The notes under the pieces are model-generated. The model did not search any database, had not been told where the DNA came from, and saw nothing but the letters and a program-made list of their open reading frames with translations. This document shows, piece after piece, positions 1-7,855 of a stretch of 64,000 nt of DNA. Made by a program: the position numbers and the translations under genes. Every line of letters begins with the position of its first letter. Positions within the stretch are counted from its first letter, which is position 1. The DNA is from Clostridium_AM sp900759715 (GTDB lineage: Bacteria > Bacillota > Clostridia > Clostridiales > Clostridiaceae). The stretch is from contig CAAEXF010000113.1 in NCBI GenBank assembly GCA_900759715.1, forward strand, positions 26,558 to 90,557, written 5' to 3'.

Positions 1-1
1 T

Positions 2-613
2 ATAAATATCGTACCAGAGTTTACGGGGCTTCCTGTAAGCGCTCAAAAGATACAAAAATGTGCATTTATTAAACCTATAAGAGAAGATCAAGGATTCAAT
101 TTAATGGTTATAGATAAGCAAAATAAGAGCAAAGACGATGGCGAATATGGATCAAATTATTTTATAGGAAAATATCTTGGATGTACAGTTATAGACAACG
201 AAAGAGATATTACTAAAACCTTTGTTAAGGCCGCTGAAGAGTGGACCAGAACCAGCTTTGAGGAAAATGCAGATACTGCAGAAATGATCAGAAGTTCTAT
301 AAAAAGAAAACTAAAAGAAGAGGATAGCATAGATATACAATCACTGTCAGAGGATATGTTTGGAGATAATGCTGAAGTACAGCAAAGCTTTAGGGAGTAT
401 ATATCTTCAAAAGGTGTAGGCGACCAGATAGATATAGATAAACAATGGGTAGAAAAAAAGCTTAAGAGAGTCAGGCTTAAAATAGATAAGGATATTGATG
501 TTTATATAAATGAAGAAGCATATCATGATAATAGTAAGTTTGAGATACAAAGAGTTGGAGACGGAAGCATTAACATTGTTATAAAACATGTTAAAAATTA
601 TATTGAAAAGTAA
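2..613 (+). CDS. Nucleoid-associated protein (NdpA/YejK-like family), C-terminal part
   Basis: The reading frame is open from base 2 to the TAA at 611-613, so the gene starts before the window and about 203 C-terminal residues are visible. The visible part opens with INIVPEFTGLPVSAQK and ends in a charged region (VEKKLKRVRLKIDKDIDVYI). The pattern resembles clostridial members of the nucleoid-associated NdpA-like family, cytosolic DNA-binding proteins of poorly defined role. The ATG at 104 lies inside the protein and is not preceded by a good ribosome binding site, so it is not the start. A hairpin terminator shared with the convergent fba gene follows at once. The family call rests on overall resemblance rather than on a catalytic motif. 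Confidence 0.6.
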   Translation: MNIVPEFTGLPVSAQKIQKCAFIKPIREDQGFNLMVIDKQNKSKDDGEYGSNYFIGKYLGCTVIDNERDITKTFVKAAEEWTRTSFEENADTAEMIRSSIKRKLKEEDSIDIQSLSEDMFGDNAEVQQSFREYISSKGVGDQIDIDKQWVEKKLKRVRLKIDKDIDVYINEEAYHDNSKFEIQRVGDGSINIVIKHVKNYIEK

Positions 614-643
614 AAAAATGTGGCATTAAAAGCCACATTTTTT
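613..643. terminator. Bidirectional terminator between the nucleoid-associated protein gene and fba
   Basis: AAAATGTGGC, a short loop, GCCACATTTT and a run of T form a hairpin with A-rich and T-rich flanks on both sides. It can therefore end transcription from both converging genes. Confidence 0.75.
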
Positions 644-1576
644 CTATTGCATAGAGTTAGCTGAACCAAGAACGTTATCTATTTTACCTTCAACAACCTT
701 TTGAACAGCATCTCTTCCAGCTCCACAGTATTTTCTAGGGTCGAATTCCTTTGGATTGTCTCCAAAAGTTTTTCTTACAGCAGCAGTCATAGCTAATCTT
801 AAGTCAGTATCCATGTTTATTTTACATACAGCCATTGATGAAGCTTTTCTTAACATATCTACTGGAATACCTTTAGCACCAGCTATGTTTCCGCCGTACT
901 TGTTACAAGTTTCAATTGCTTCTGGGTCAACAGCAGAAGCTCCATGAAGAACTATTGGGAATCCAGGCAATTTATTTTGAATTTCTTCTAATATATCAAA
1001 TCTTAATTGTGGTTTGAAATCTAATGGGAACTTAAATGCTCCGTGTGAAGTTCCTATAGCTATAGCTAATGAATCAATACCAGTTCTGTTAACGAAATCT
1101 ACAGCTTGATCTGGATTAGTGTATATGTGCTCAGCAGCAACAACGTCATCTTCAACTCCAGCTAAAACTCCAAGTTCAGCTTCAACAACTACTCCACGAG
1201 CGTGTGCATATTCAACAACTTCCTTTGTTTTTGCTACGTTTTCTTCGTAGTCAAAGTGTGAACCGTCGAACATAACTGAAGTAAAGCCAGCATCGATAGC
1301 TTCTTTAACTGCTTCGAAACTTGGACCGTGGTCTAAGTGAAGAGCTACATCAACTCCTGTTTCCTCTATAGCAGCATTAACCATAGCTTTTAAGTATTTT
1401 GCACCAGCATACTTTAATGCTCCTGTTGAACATTGAAGAATAACAGCTGAATTTTTAGCCTTTGCTCCTCTGATAACACCTTGAATTATTTCCATATTGT
1501 TGATATTAAAAGCTCCTATAGCGTATTTGCCTTCATAAGCTTTTTTAAACATTTCCTTAGTAGTAACTAATGCCAT
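644..1576 (-). CDS. fba: Class II fructose-1,6-bisphosphate aldolase
   Basis: Cleaves fructose-1,6-bisphosphate to dihydroxyacetone phosphate and glyceraldehyde-3-phosphate in glycolysis; cytosolic and zinc-dependent. The 310-residue protein begins MALVTTKEMF and carries the class II landmarks LHLDHGPSFE (zinc-binding His and catalytic Asp), VMFDGSHFDYEENV, VEAELG and VLHGASAVD. The start chosen is the ATG at 1576, which has GGAAGGTGG just upstream; an in-frame extension of seven codons lacks a ribosome binding site. It stands alone on the minus strand, away from the other glycolytic genes of the window. Its upstream region carries two GGGAC blocks 20 bp apart that resemble the operator found before cggR at 43.1 kb. 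Confidence 0.96.
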   Translation of the reverse strand: MALVTTKEMFKKAYEGKYAIGAFNINNMEIIQGVIRGAKAKNSAVILQCSTGALKYAGAKYLKAMVNAAIEETGVDVALHLDHGPSFEAVKEAIDAGFTSVMFDGSHFDYEENVAKTKEVVEYAHARGVVVEAELGVLAGVEDDVVAAEHIYTNPDQAVDFVNRTGIDSLAIAIGTSHGAFKFPLDFKPQLRFDILEEIQNKLPGFPIVLHGASAVDPEAIETCNKYGGNIAGAKGIPVDMLRKASSMAVCKINMDTDLRLAMTAAVRKTFGDNPKEFDPRKYCGAGRDAVQKVVEGKIDNVLGSANSMQ

Positions 1577-1661
1577 TGTGTATTCCACCTTCCACATTAA
1601 AATATTTTAAGTTATAACCAGTAATACTGATTATAATAAGATAATCATTTAAATCTGCATA

Positions 1662-1709
1662 GGGACTTTTTTGAGCCCGCTGGGACAAAAAGATTACAAT
1701 TATATTATA
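1662..1709 (-). promoter_or_regulatory. Candidate CggR-type operator and -10 box upstream of fba
   Basis: On the plus strand GGGAC occurs at 1662-1666 (as GGGAC within AGGGAC) and again at 1682-1686, exactly 20 bp apart. This matches the spacing of the two GGGAC blocks before cggR (43082 and 43102). A minus-strand TATAAT (1709 down to 1704) lies just upstream of the site for fba, the same order of -10 box then operator as at cggR. The operator is inverted relative to fba transcription and the TGTC half-sites are poor, so regulation by CggR is an inference. Confidence 0.45.
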
Positions 1710-1763
1710 ATTGATTAAGTTTATATTTTCTATAGTTTAATTATAAAACATTTTTAAAGTTTT

Positions 1764-2144
1764 TTAAAATATATTTTGGGGATTAACTTTCTCCATTTCA
1801 ACTATATGCTTTAGAAGGAACTTTATTACATGAGCAGAGGCTAAAGATTCATCTTTATTTTTTTCCTTCGTATATTGAGTAAGCTTCCAAAGTTCATTAT
1901 TAATATTATCTATTTCTGCATGATGTGTAAATACAGAAACTTTTTTCGAATATTTATCCCATTCATTTAAGAACTTTAATGAATTATCATATGCCTTATT
2001 CCACTCATTACTTTGTACATTATTCTCTATCTGCATGCTTAAACCCTCTAATTTTATGCAAACACTATTTAAATATCTTATTGAAAATAGTGCGCCTAAC
2101 ATTACTACAATAAAAATAGCAAAAGAGATTATAATATTCTTCAT
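1764..2144 (-). CDS. DUF4363 family membrane-anchored protein
   Basis: A 126-residue protein starting MKNIIISFAIF, with one N-terminal membrane segment (roughly residues 4-23) and then an extracytoplasmic helical domain. This is the layout of DUF4363 proteins, which often sit beside DUF421 genes in clostridia, as here. The upstream DUF421 gene ends 15 bp before this start, so the two are probably co-transcribed. The start at 2144 was chosen over an in-frame start five codons upstream because the bases GGTGG fall in between and serve as the ribosome binding site. Function is unknown. A role with its DUF421 partner in the envelope, perhaps linked to sporulation, is only suggested by this pairing. 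Confidence 0.7.
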   Translation of the reverse strand: MKNIIISFAIFIVVMLGALFSIRYLNSVCIKLEGLSMQIENNVQSNEWNKAYDNSLKFLNEWDKYSKKVSVFTHHAEIDNINNELWKLTQYTKEKNKDESLASAHVIKFLLKHIVEMEKVNPQNIF

Positions 2145-2159
2145 TCCACCACACTCCAT

Positions 2160-2846
2160 CTATTTTTCTTTATTATTTTCATAGCATTGATAATAAAACT
2201 TACCTTTAGAATCCATAAGTGCTAGGAATACATCTTTTATGGATGAAATTTTATTTTTCTTTAATTGTTCCTTAATCCAGTTTTCATCCTTATTTATTAT
2301 TTTTAAATTCTCCTTATTTATTCTCCCGTTTAAGATTAAAGTTATAGGAAGAGAGTCTTGAGTAACTGAAAGTTTTAAATCAGACTTAGTAACATTGGAA
2401 AGTTCTGTTTTAGGTATGACAGAAAGCTGTCCGCTAGTTTCTAGTATAGCGTATTCAATATCCTCTAAATTATAATAACCTTGAAGTCTTAGTTCCTCCA
2501 TTAAATCGTTTATATTAAATTTTTCTTTTTTTAGTTCAAGGATATCTATCTTACCTGACTTAACTAAAATACTTGGCTTTCCACTTAGAATAGCCCTCAT
2601 TTTTTCGCTTTTTAGCTGAATTAATGCTAATATTGTTTGAAGAACTAATAAGGTTACTATGGGAATAACACCATGCATTATAGGTATTCGAGTATCCTGC
2701 ATAGGAAGTGAGGCAAGTTCAGAAATCATTATGGCTATTGCAAGTTCAAAAGGCTCTAATTGGCCTATTTGTTTTTTACCCATTAAGCGCATTGATAAGA
2801 TTACCAATAAATATAAAATAATTGTTCTAATCAGCACAATAAACAT
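2160..2846 (-). CDS. DUF421 (YetF-type) membrane protein
   Basis: 228 residues. The first ~85 residues hold hydrophobic segments including IILYLLVILSMRLMGKKQIG and the family signature LEPFELAIAIMISELASLP. The soluble C-terminal part contains GKPSILVKSGKID, LMEELRLQGYYNLEDIEYAILETSGQ cut across positions ~92-142, and a second small domain. This is the usual architecture of the YetF/DUF421 family, whose biochemical role is not established. The start at 2846 is preceded by AGGTGA. It is the first gene of a two-gene unit with the DUF4363 gene that follows, and its upstream region contains an inverted-repeat element. Confidence 0.8.
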   Translation of the reverse strand: MFIVLIRTIILYLLVILSMRLMGKKQIGQLEPFELAIAIMISELASLPMQDTRIPIMHGVIPIVTLLVLQTILALIQLKSEKMRAILSGKPSILVKSGKIDILELKKEKFNINDLMEELRLQGYYNLEDIEYAILETSGQLSVIPKTELSNVTKSDLKLSVTQDSLPITLILNGRINKENLKIINKDENWIKEQLKKNKISSIKDVFLALMDSKGKFYYQCYENNKEK

Positions 2847-2895
2847 AAGGTCACCTCATAAAAAATTAATATTTAGGCATAATCAAATAAATAAT

Positions 2896-3014
2896 AGACC
2901 AGTATTCTCGCCTATTTGCCACGAATACTTCGTCGGTAAAATTCAGGCATAGCCCCACTATGACTGGATTTTACCTCCTTGTCTCGTGGCAAATATGCTT
3001 CGAATCTTTGGTCT
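2896..3014. repeat. Inverted-repeat element of about 119 bp between divergent genes
   Basis: The ends AGACCAGTATTC and GAATCTTTGGTCT are inverted copies. Inside, ATTTGCCACGA pairs with TCGTGGCAAAT, and GTAAAATTCAGGCATAG pairs imperfectly with CTATGACTGGATTTTAC. The whole element can fold into one long interrupted hairpin. It contains no coding sequence. It lies between the divergent DUF421 and nucleoside kinase genes. Confidence 0.65.
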
Positions 3015-3086
3015 CTTATTTTTTTTCATATGCCTTATATCCTCTCCATATATTTTTACATTAATAAAAAAAAATATAAGTAAAGT

Positions 3087-3117
3087 TTGAACATTTTTAG
3101 TAAATTTGACGTATAAT
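3087..3117 (+). promoter_or_regulatory. Probable promoter of the nucleoside kinase gene
   Basis: TTGAAC at 3087-3092 and TATAAT at 3112-3117 are 19 bp apart, a little wider than ideal. They lie 34 bp before the GTG start. Confidence 0.45.
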
Positions 3118-3150
3118 AATAGTACACAAAAAATTCGGGGAGTGTTTAGA

Positions 3151-4806
3151 GTGAATAAACTAAAACTTAAAATAGGAAATAAAGAACTAGATATAGAAAA
3201 AGGCACAACTCTGTATAAGATAGTTAAGGATAATAATCTGGAAGGAAATATTCCAGTAGTACTCGCTAATGTAAATGGGGTTTATTATGAACTTACACAT
3301 GGATTACAGGAAGAGGGAAACCTGGAAGTTGTTGATATAACAAATAACTTAGGAAGTAGGACTTATGTAAGAACTCTCCAATTTGTACTTATAAAATCTG
3401 TTTTGGATTTATTTCCAGGTGCTAAAATAACCATAGAGCACTCTTTGGGGAAAGGCTTATTCGGAGAAATCCATAAAGATATGCCATTAAGCGAAGATGA
3501 TATATTAAAAATTAAGGCTAGAATGACGGAATTAATAAATAAAGATATCCCTATTAAAAAAGTATGTATGAAAAGAGAAGATGCAATAAAAATTTTCTCA
3601 GATTATAACATGGATGATAAAGTTCGATTATTAAAGCATGTAAGTAGTGATATTGTTAAATTGTATGAATTAGATGGTAGGTACGATTATTTTTACGGTT
3701 CCATGGCATATTCAACAGGTATATTAAAAATTTTTGATCTTTGCTATAGAGAACCTGGATTTGTACTTAGATACCCTCTAGAATCAGATCCGTCTAAATT
3801 ACCTAACTTTATAGAACATAAAAAACTTAGAAAAATATTTTATGAAACAGAACAATGGGGAAATATACTAGATGTAGGTGATGTTGGATCTCTAAATGAT
3901 AAGGTAGAAAATGGTGAAATTGTAGATATAATCAGAGTAGCGGAGGCATTACATGAGAAAAAGATAGCCTATATAGCTGACATGATAAATGAGAGAAAAG
4001 ATACAAAGATAATTCTTATAGCTGGGCCATCTTCCTCTGGAAAAACAACTTTTGCAAGGAGACTTGGAATTCAGCTAAGGGTAAATGGGCTAATTCCAAT
4101 ACCAATATCGCTAGATGATTATTTTGTAAATAGAGAAAACACACCTAAAGATGAGAATGGAAATTATGATTTTGAATCTATATATGCATTAGACCTAGAA
4201 CTATTTAACCAGAACTTAGAGTCCATACTAAAAGGTGAGGATGTAGAGATTCCAACTTTTAATTTTAAAACTGGAAGTAGAGAATGGGTAGGACAAAAAA
4301 TTAAGCTTCCTGAAAATGGGATGCTTATAATAGAAGGAATTCATGGCTTAAATGAGATGTTAACATCAGCCATACCAATAGAAAATAAGTTTAAAATATA
4401 TATTAGTGCTCTTACACAACTAAATGTAGATGATCATAATAGAATAGCTACTACAGATGTCAGAATAATAAGAAGAGCGGTTAGAGACTATCTTTCAAGA
4501 GGGTATGGCAGTGAAGATACGTTAAAAATGTGGCCTTCCATAAAAAGAGGGGAAGAGAAGAATATATTTGTATTTCAAGAAAATGCAGATGTTATGTTTA
4601 ACTCTACCTTAGTATATGAACTTTGTGTACTGAAAAAATATGCGTTGAAAGAATTAGAAAAGATAAACGAGCAAAGTCCAGTATATTATGAAGCTTTAAG
4701 ACTTAAAAGCTTTCTACACTTTTTTAAAGATGTAGATGTAAGCTTAGTACCAGATAACTCAATATTAAGAGAATTTATAGGGGGAAGCTGCTTCTATAAA
4801 TACTAA
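3151..4806 (+). CDS. Uridine kinase-like nucleoside kinase with N-terminal TGS domain
   Basis: 551 residues if translation begins at the GTG at 3151, which is preceded by GGGGAGTG; an upstream in-frame ATG has no ribosome binding site. Residues ~1-60 form a TGS-like domain. Residues ~60-220 resemble the second additional domain of threonyl-tRNA synthetase, as in related clostridial kinases. From about residue 285 there is a P-loop kinase domain with Walker A GPSSSGKTT at residue 292, SLDDYFVNRE and LIIEGIHGLNE. The family phosphorylates nucleosides such as uridine with ATP or GTP in pyrimidine salvage. The true substrate cannot be read from the sequence. It is a single-gene unit with its own promoter and terminator. 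Confidence 0.85.
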   Translation: MNKLKLKIGNKELDIEKGTTLYKIVKDNNLEGNIPVVLANVNGVYYELTHGLQEEGNLEVVDITNNLGSRTYVRTLQFVLIKSVLDLFPGAKITIEHSLGKGLFGEIHKDMPLSEDDILKIKARMTELINKDIPIKKVCMKREDAIKIFSDYNMDDKVRLLKHVSSDIVKLYELDGRYDYFYGSMAYSTGILKIFDLCYREPGFVLRYPLESDPSKLPNFIEHKKLRKIFYETEQWGNILDVGDVGSLNDKVENGEIVDIIRVAEALHEKKIAYIADMINERKDTKIILIAGPSSSGKTTFARRLGIQLRVNGLIPIPISLDDYFVNRENTPKDENGNYDFESIYALDLELFNQNLESILKGEDVEIPTFNFKTGSREWVGQKIKLPENGMLIIEGIHGLNEMLTSAIPIENKFKIYISALTQLNVDDHNRIATTDVRIIRRAVRDYLSRGYGSEDTLKMWPSIKRGEEKNIFVFQENADVMFNSTLVYELCVLKKYALKELEKINEQSPVYYEALRLKSFLHFFKDVDVSLVPDNSILREFIGGSCFYKY

Positions 4807-4815
4807 GAAAACAGT

Positions 4816-4841
4816 AAGGTACTACCGATTGGTAGTACCTT
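4816..4841 (+). terminator. Hairpin terminator after the nucleoside kinase gene
   Basis: AAGGTACTACC, a four-base loop and GGTAGTACCTT form a perfect 11-bp stem followed by AATTCTATTT. Confidence 0.7.
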
Positions 4842-4861
4842 AATTCTATTTAGACATTATA

Positions 4862-4915
4862 TGGGAATCGACTAGAAAGTTAACTTATATAAAGCGATAT
4901 GTTAACTTTCAACCG
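4862..4915. repeat. Deletion remnant of repeat family 2 (right half)
   Basis: GACTAGAAAGTTAACTTATA followed by AAGCGATATG matches the left end of the second hairpin in the two large repeats (29.32 kb and 49.84 kb). It then jumps straight to TTAACTTTCAACC, which matches the right end of those repeats. The interior of about 180 bp is missing. Confidence 0.6.
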
Positions 4916-5045
4916 TGCAACCCATAAATAATGTAAAAATAAAGAATTAAGCATGATTTTATTCAATATAAAAAAAGATGCAAGATTACAAGAAATTATT
5001 AAAAGCAATAATTATAATTTTAAACAAAAAACTTTCAAAAAAAAA

Positions 5046-5075
5046 GTGACAATTTATTTAAATTTATTGTATAAT
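5046..5075 (+). promoter_or_regulatory. Probable promoter of the serine dehydratase operon
   Basis: GTGACA at 5046-5051 and TATAAT at 5070-5075 are 18 bp apart, about 80 bp before the sdaAB start. A 68-codon open frame in this region (4953-5159) is not treated as a gene. Confidence 0.5.
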
Positions 5076-5155
5076 AAAATCGATATTAAGAGTCTTACAA
5101 TACAATATGTAGTGAATTGTATTAATATAGAAAAAAGGAAGGTTGGTGCACCAAT

Positions 5156-5839
5156 ATGAGAGAATACAGTGCATTTGATATTCTCGGCCCTATAATGATA
5201 GGACCATCAAGTTCACACACAGCAGGAGCAGCAAGATTAGGTAAAATTGCAAGAACTATAGCAGGTGATGGAATTAGAAAAGTGAAATTTTTCCTTCATG
5301 GTTCTTTTGCTACAACTTATAAGGGACATGGTACAGATAAGGCATTAGTTGCAGGAATATTAGGAATGAACCCATGGGATGAAAACTTAAAGAATTCTAT
5401 GGAATTAGCTAGAGAAAAGGATATAGAAGTGGAATTCATTCCAACTGATCTTGGAGATGTACATCCTAATACAGTTAAAACAGTAATAACTAAGCCTGAT
5501 GGAAAAGTTGTAGAAGTAACTGGGGCTTCAATAGGCGGAGGAAATATAGTTGTTACAGAAGTAGATGGAGATAAAATAGAGTTTACTGGAGCATATCCAA
5601 CTATATTAATAAATCATATTGATGTACCAGGAATGGTTGCAAAAGTATGTGCAATACTATATGAGTATGGAATAAACATTGCATTTATGAGGGTGTATAG
5701 AACAAGTGGTAAGGGATCAGCTGCAGCAATGGTATTTGAGGTAGATGATATTATTTCAGAAGAAATAATAAATGCAATAGGTGAAGTACCTAATATACAC
5801 AAAGCTAGAGCAATAAACCCTGTAAGAGAGGAGGCATAA
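5156..5839 (+). CDS. sdaAB: L-serine dehydratase, iron-sulfur-dependent, beta subunit
   Basis: 227 residues. The opening SAFDILGPIMIGPSSSHTAG is the signature of the serine dehydratase beta chain; the SSSHTAG loop contributes to the substrate site. The C-terminal third (from about residue 150, HIDVPGMVAKVCAIL) is an ACT-like domain. With the alpha chain it deaminates L-serine to pyruvate and ammonia using a [4Fe-4S] cluster. The ATG at 5156 follows AAGGAAGG. sdaAA begins three bases after this stop, so the two are one transcription unit. The split into two chains is the normal arrangement in clostridia. Confidence 0.94.
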   Translation: MREYSAFDILGPIMIGPSSSHTAGAARLGKIARTIAGDGIRKVKFFLHGSFATTYKGHGTDKALVAGILGMNPWDENLKNSMELAREKDIEVEFIPTDLGDVHPNTVKTVITKPDGKVVEVTGASIGGGNIVVTEVDGDKIEFTGAYPTILINHIDVPGMVAKVCAILYEYGINIAFMRVYRTSGKGSAAAMVFEVDDIISEEIINAIGEVPNIHKARAINPVREEA

Positions 5840-5842
5840 AAA

Positions 5843-6715
5843 ATGATTAATCACGGATATGAACTTTTAGAAGTATGTAAAGAAAGAAATATAAGTATAT
5901 GGGAATATACTTTAGAAGAAGAAGCAAAAGCAACAGGGCTTACTACTGAACAAGTTTTTGAAAAGATGAGAAAAAACTTACAAGTAATGCAAGCTGCTGC
6001 GGAACGTGGATTAAACAATAAAATATCATCAGTAAGCGGTTTAATAGGTGGAGATGCTTACAGATTAAATGAATATGCGAAAAATGGGAAAACGTTAACA
6101 GGTAGCTTTATGGTTATGGCTATGGCGAGAGCTCTTTCTTCATCAGAAGTAAATGCTGCTATGGGTAAAATAGTGGCAGCTCCTACAGCAGGCTCTTGTG
6201 GCATAATGCCAGCAGTAATAATAAGTGCTGGAGAAAAATTAAACTCAACAGAAGATGAAATGGTAAAAGGATTATTTACAGCTACTGGTGTTGGTATAAT
6301 AATAGCTAAGAATGCTACTATGGCAGGAGCAGAAGGTGGATGTCAAGCTGAATGTGGTTCAGCAGCAGCTATGGCCTCAGCTGGTGTAGTAGAAATGATG
6401 GGTGGAACACCAGAACAGGCTCTAAATGCAGCTGCTATAGTATTTAAAAATATATTAGGATTAGTATGCGATCCGATAGCAGGACTTGTTGAAGTTCCTT
6501 GCGCTAAGAGAAATGCAGCTGGTGCAGTTAGTGCATTAACTACAGCAGATATGGTTATGGCAGGCGTAATGAGTAAAATTCCTTTTGATGATACAGTTGA
6601 AGCAATGTACAAAATAGGAAAGCAAATGCCAGCAGAACTTAGAGAGACAGCTCTTGGTGGATTAGCTGTTACAGAAACAGGACTTAAATTACAAAGACAA
6701 GTTTTTGGAAAATAG
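5843..6715 (+). CDS. sdaAA: L-serine dehydratase, iron-sulfur-dependent, alpha subunit
   Basis: 290 residues, the catalytic chain that binds the oxygen-sensitive [4Fe-4S] cluster and converts L-serine to pyruvate and ammonia. Recognisable motifs are APTAGSCGIMPAV, GGCQAECGSAAAMAS and LVCDPIAGLVEVPCAKRN; their cysteines are the expected cluster ligands. It follows sdaAB with a GAGGAGG ribosome binding site located at the end of that gene. In a glycine-reducing organism this enzyme supplies pyruvate from serine, and serine and glycine are interconverted by hydroxymethyltransferase. No anomaly is seen. Confidence 0.95.
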   Translation: MINHGYELLEVCKERNISIWEYTLEEEAKATGLTTEQVFEKMRKNLQVMQAAAERGLNNKISSVSGLIGGDAYRLNEYAKNGKTLTGSFMVMAMARALSSSEVNAAMGKIVAAPTAGSCGIMPAVIISAGEKLNSTEDEMVKGLFTATGVGIIIAKNATMAGAEGGCQAECGSAAAMASAGVVEMMGGTPEQALNAAAIVFKNILGLVCDPIAGLVEVPCAKRNAAGAVSALTTADMVMAGVMSKIPFDDTVEAMYKIGKQMPAELRETALGGLAVTETGLKLQRQVFGK

Positions 6716-6728
6716 TTATATAAAAAAT

Positions 6729-6768
6729 GGGCTATATGCAGTAACGTGCGTATAGCTTATTTTTTTAT
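6729..6768 (+). terminator. Hairpin terminator after sdaAA
   Basis: GGGCTATATGCA pairs with TGCGTATAGCTT and is followed by ATTTTTTT. Confidence 0.65.
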
Positions 6769-6811
6769 ATAACTTTAATACATAAGATAAAAATTTTGCG
6801 ACGCAAAATTT

Positions 6812-7000
6812 AGAGGACAGAGGACAATTGACAGAGGACAATGAAGGAGGATTTTTCTCCGCTGTGCTGCGAAAAATCTTTAATTTATACTATGAATCGA
6901 TGTTTCGCCTTAGCGAAACGAGCTTAAAAATATAATAGTTTTCTGACGTAAGGAAGAAAACTTACCTTCACTGTCCACTGTCCACTGTCAATTGTCCTCT
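6812..7000 (+). repeat. Family 1 MITE-like repeat, copy 1
   Basis: About 189 bp bounded by AGAGGACAGAGGACAATTG on the left and CAATTGTCCTCT on the right, which are inverted copies. The interior contains GAAGGAGGATTTTTCT, a small palindrome (TTTCGCCTTAGCGAAA) and TTTTCTGACGTAAGGAAG. The left side is flanked by the palindrome AAATTTTGCGACGCAAAATT. No open frame is present. It separates sdaAA from the rubrerythrin gene. Confidence 0.85.
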
Positions 7001-7077
7001 AAAAAAATGCCTTTGTAACAAATCTCTCTAAACATGAATAAACTGACTAAAGGAGATCAAATTCTGGAGGTTTATAA

Positions 7078-7617
7078 ATGGAGCTAAAAGGAAGCGAGAC
7101 TGAAAAAAATCTTTTAAGAACTTTTTCCGGTGAATCAAGAGCTAGAAATAAATATGATTTTTATGCAGAAAAAGCTAGAAGAGAAGGGTATGAGTATATA
7201 GCAAGTATACTTGAAGAAACTGCACATAATGAAAAAGCTCATGCAAGAGAGGCTTTCGGTAGATACTTAGAGATGATAAAGAATACTGAACACAATTTAA
7301 AAGATGCAGCTGAGGGTGAGGCTTTAGAAAGCTCAAAGCTTTATAAGGAATTTGAAAGAACAGCAAGAGAAGAGGGTTTTGTACAAATTGCAGATTTTTA
7401 TAAGGAACTTGCAGAGGTTGAAGAAAATCACATGAAGAGGTTTATATCCATACTTAAAAATTTAGAGAATGGTATGGAGTTTAAAAGAAATGAAGAAGTA
7501 AAATGGCAGTGTATGAATTGTGGATATATTCATATAGGAAAAGAAGCTCCGAATGTATGTCCTCTATGCAAATATCCAAGAGCCTATTTTAAAATTGCCT
7601 GTGAAGATTATAAATAG
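7078..7617 (+). CDS. rbr: Rubrerythrin
   Basis: 179 residues. The N-terminal ~135 residues are a ferritin-like four-helix domain with the diiron motifs EETAHNEKAHA and EVEENHMKRF. The C-terminal ~35 residues are a rubredoxin-like iron site with two CxxC pairs, CMNC and CPLC. Rubrerythrins reduce hydrogen peroxide to water in the cytosol of anaerobes. Its start is preceded by TCTGGAGG. A small gene of unknown function follows after 12 bp and is probably co-transcribed. The promoter must lie in or downstream of the family 1 repeat, since the space between repeat and gene is only 77 bp. Confidence 0.95.
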   Translation: MELKGSETEKNLLRTFSGESRARNKYDFYAEKARREGYEYIASILEETAHNEKAHAREAFGRYLEMIKNTEHNLKDAAEGEALESSKLYKEFERTAREEGFVQIADFYKELAEVEENHMKRFISILKNLENGMEFKRNEEVKWQCMNCGYIHIGKEAPNVCPLCKYPRAYFKIACEDYK

Positions 7618-7629
7618 GAGGGAGTAATT

Positions 7630-7818
7630 ATGTTCGTAGTATATTCAAACCGCCAAATGCTCCCTATATTAAGAGAAGTGGAATATGACAGTAGTTTTCC
7701 ATATAGAGGATTCCAAGAAGATATCGATATAAGGAAAACTAAAGGTAATGAAGATTACTATACTAAAGTTTTTGAAGAAATAGATGAAGAATATATAGGA
7801 GAGCGCACATCATACTAA
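7630..7818 (+). CDS. Small hypothetical protein (62 residues) behind rubrerythrin
   Basis: I do not recognise this protein. It starts MFVVYSNRQMLPILREV, has no membrane segment, no cysteines, and an acidic C-terminal half rich in D, E and Y. A clear GGAGGGAG ribosome binding site lies within the 12-bp gap after the rubrerythrin stop, so it is likely translated and co-expressed with rubrerythrin. The codon use matches its neighbours. The context hints at a link to oxidative stress, but nothing in the sequence itself shows this. Confidence 0.6.
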   Translation: MFVVYSNRQMLPILREVEYDSSFPYRGFQEDIDIRKTKGNEDYYTKVFEEIDEEYIGERTSY

Positions 7819-7855
7819 TATTTTAAAATAAATTATAAGGAATGATGGTGTTGCA

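Noticed and set aside
4953..5159. 68-codon open frame upstream of sdaAB
   Set aside because: It overlaps the sdaAB promoter and ribosome binding site, has no ribosome binding site of its own, and its lysine- and asparagine-rich translation is what AT-rich non-coding DNA gives.
7034..7087. 17-codon frame overlapping the start of the rubrerythrin gene
   Set aside because: No ribosome binding site precedes it and it overlaps the rubrerythrin ribosome binding site; it looks accidental.
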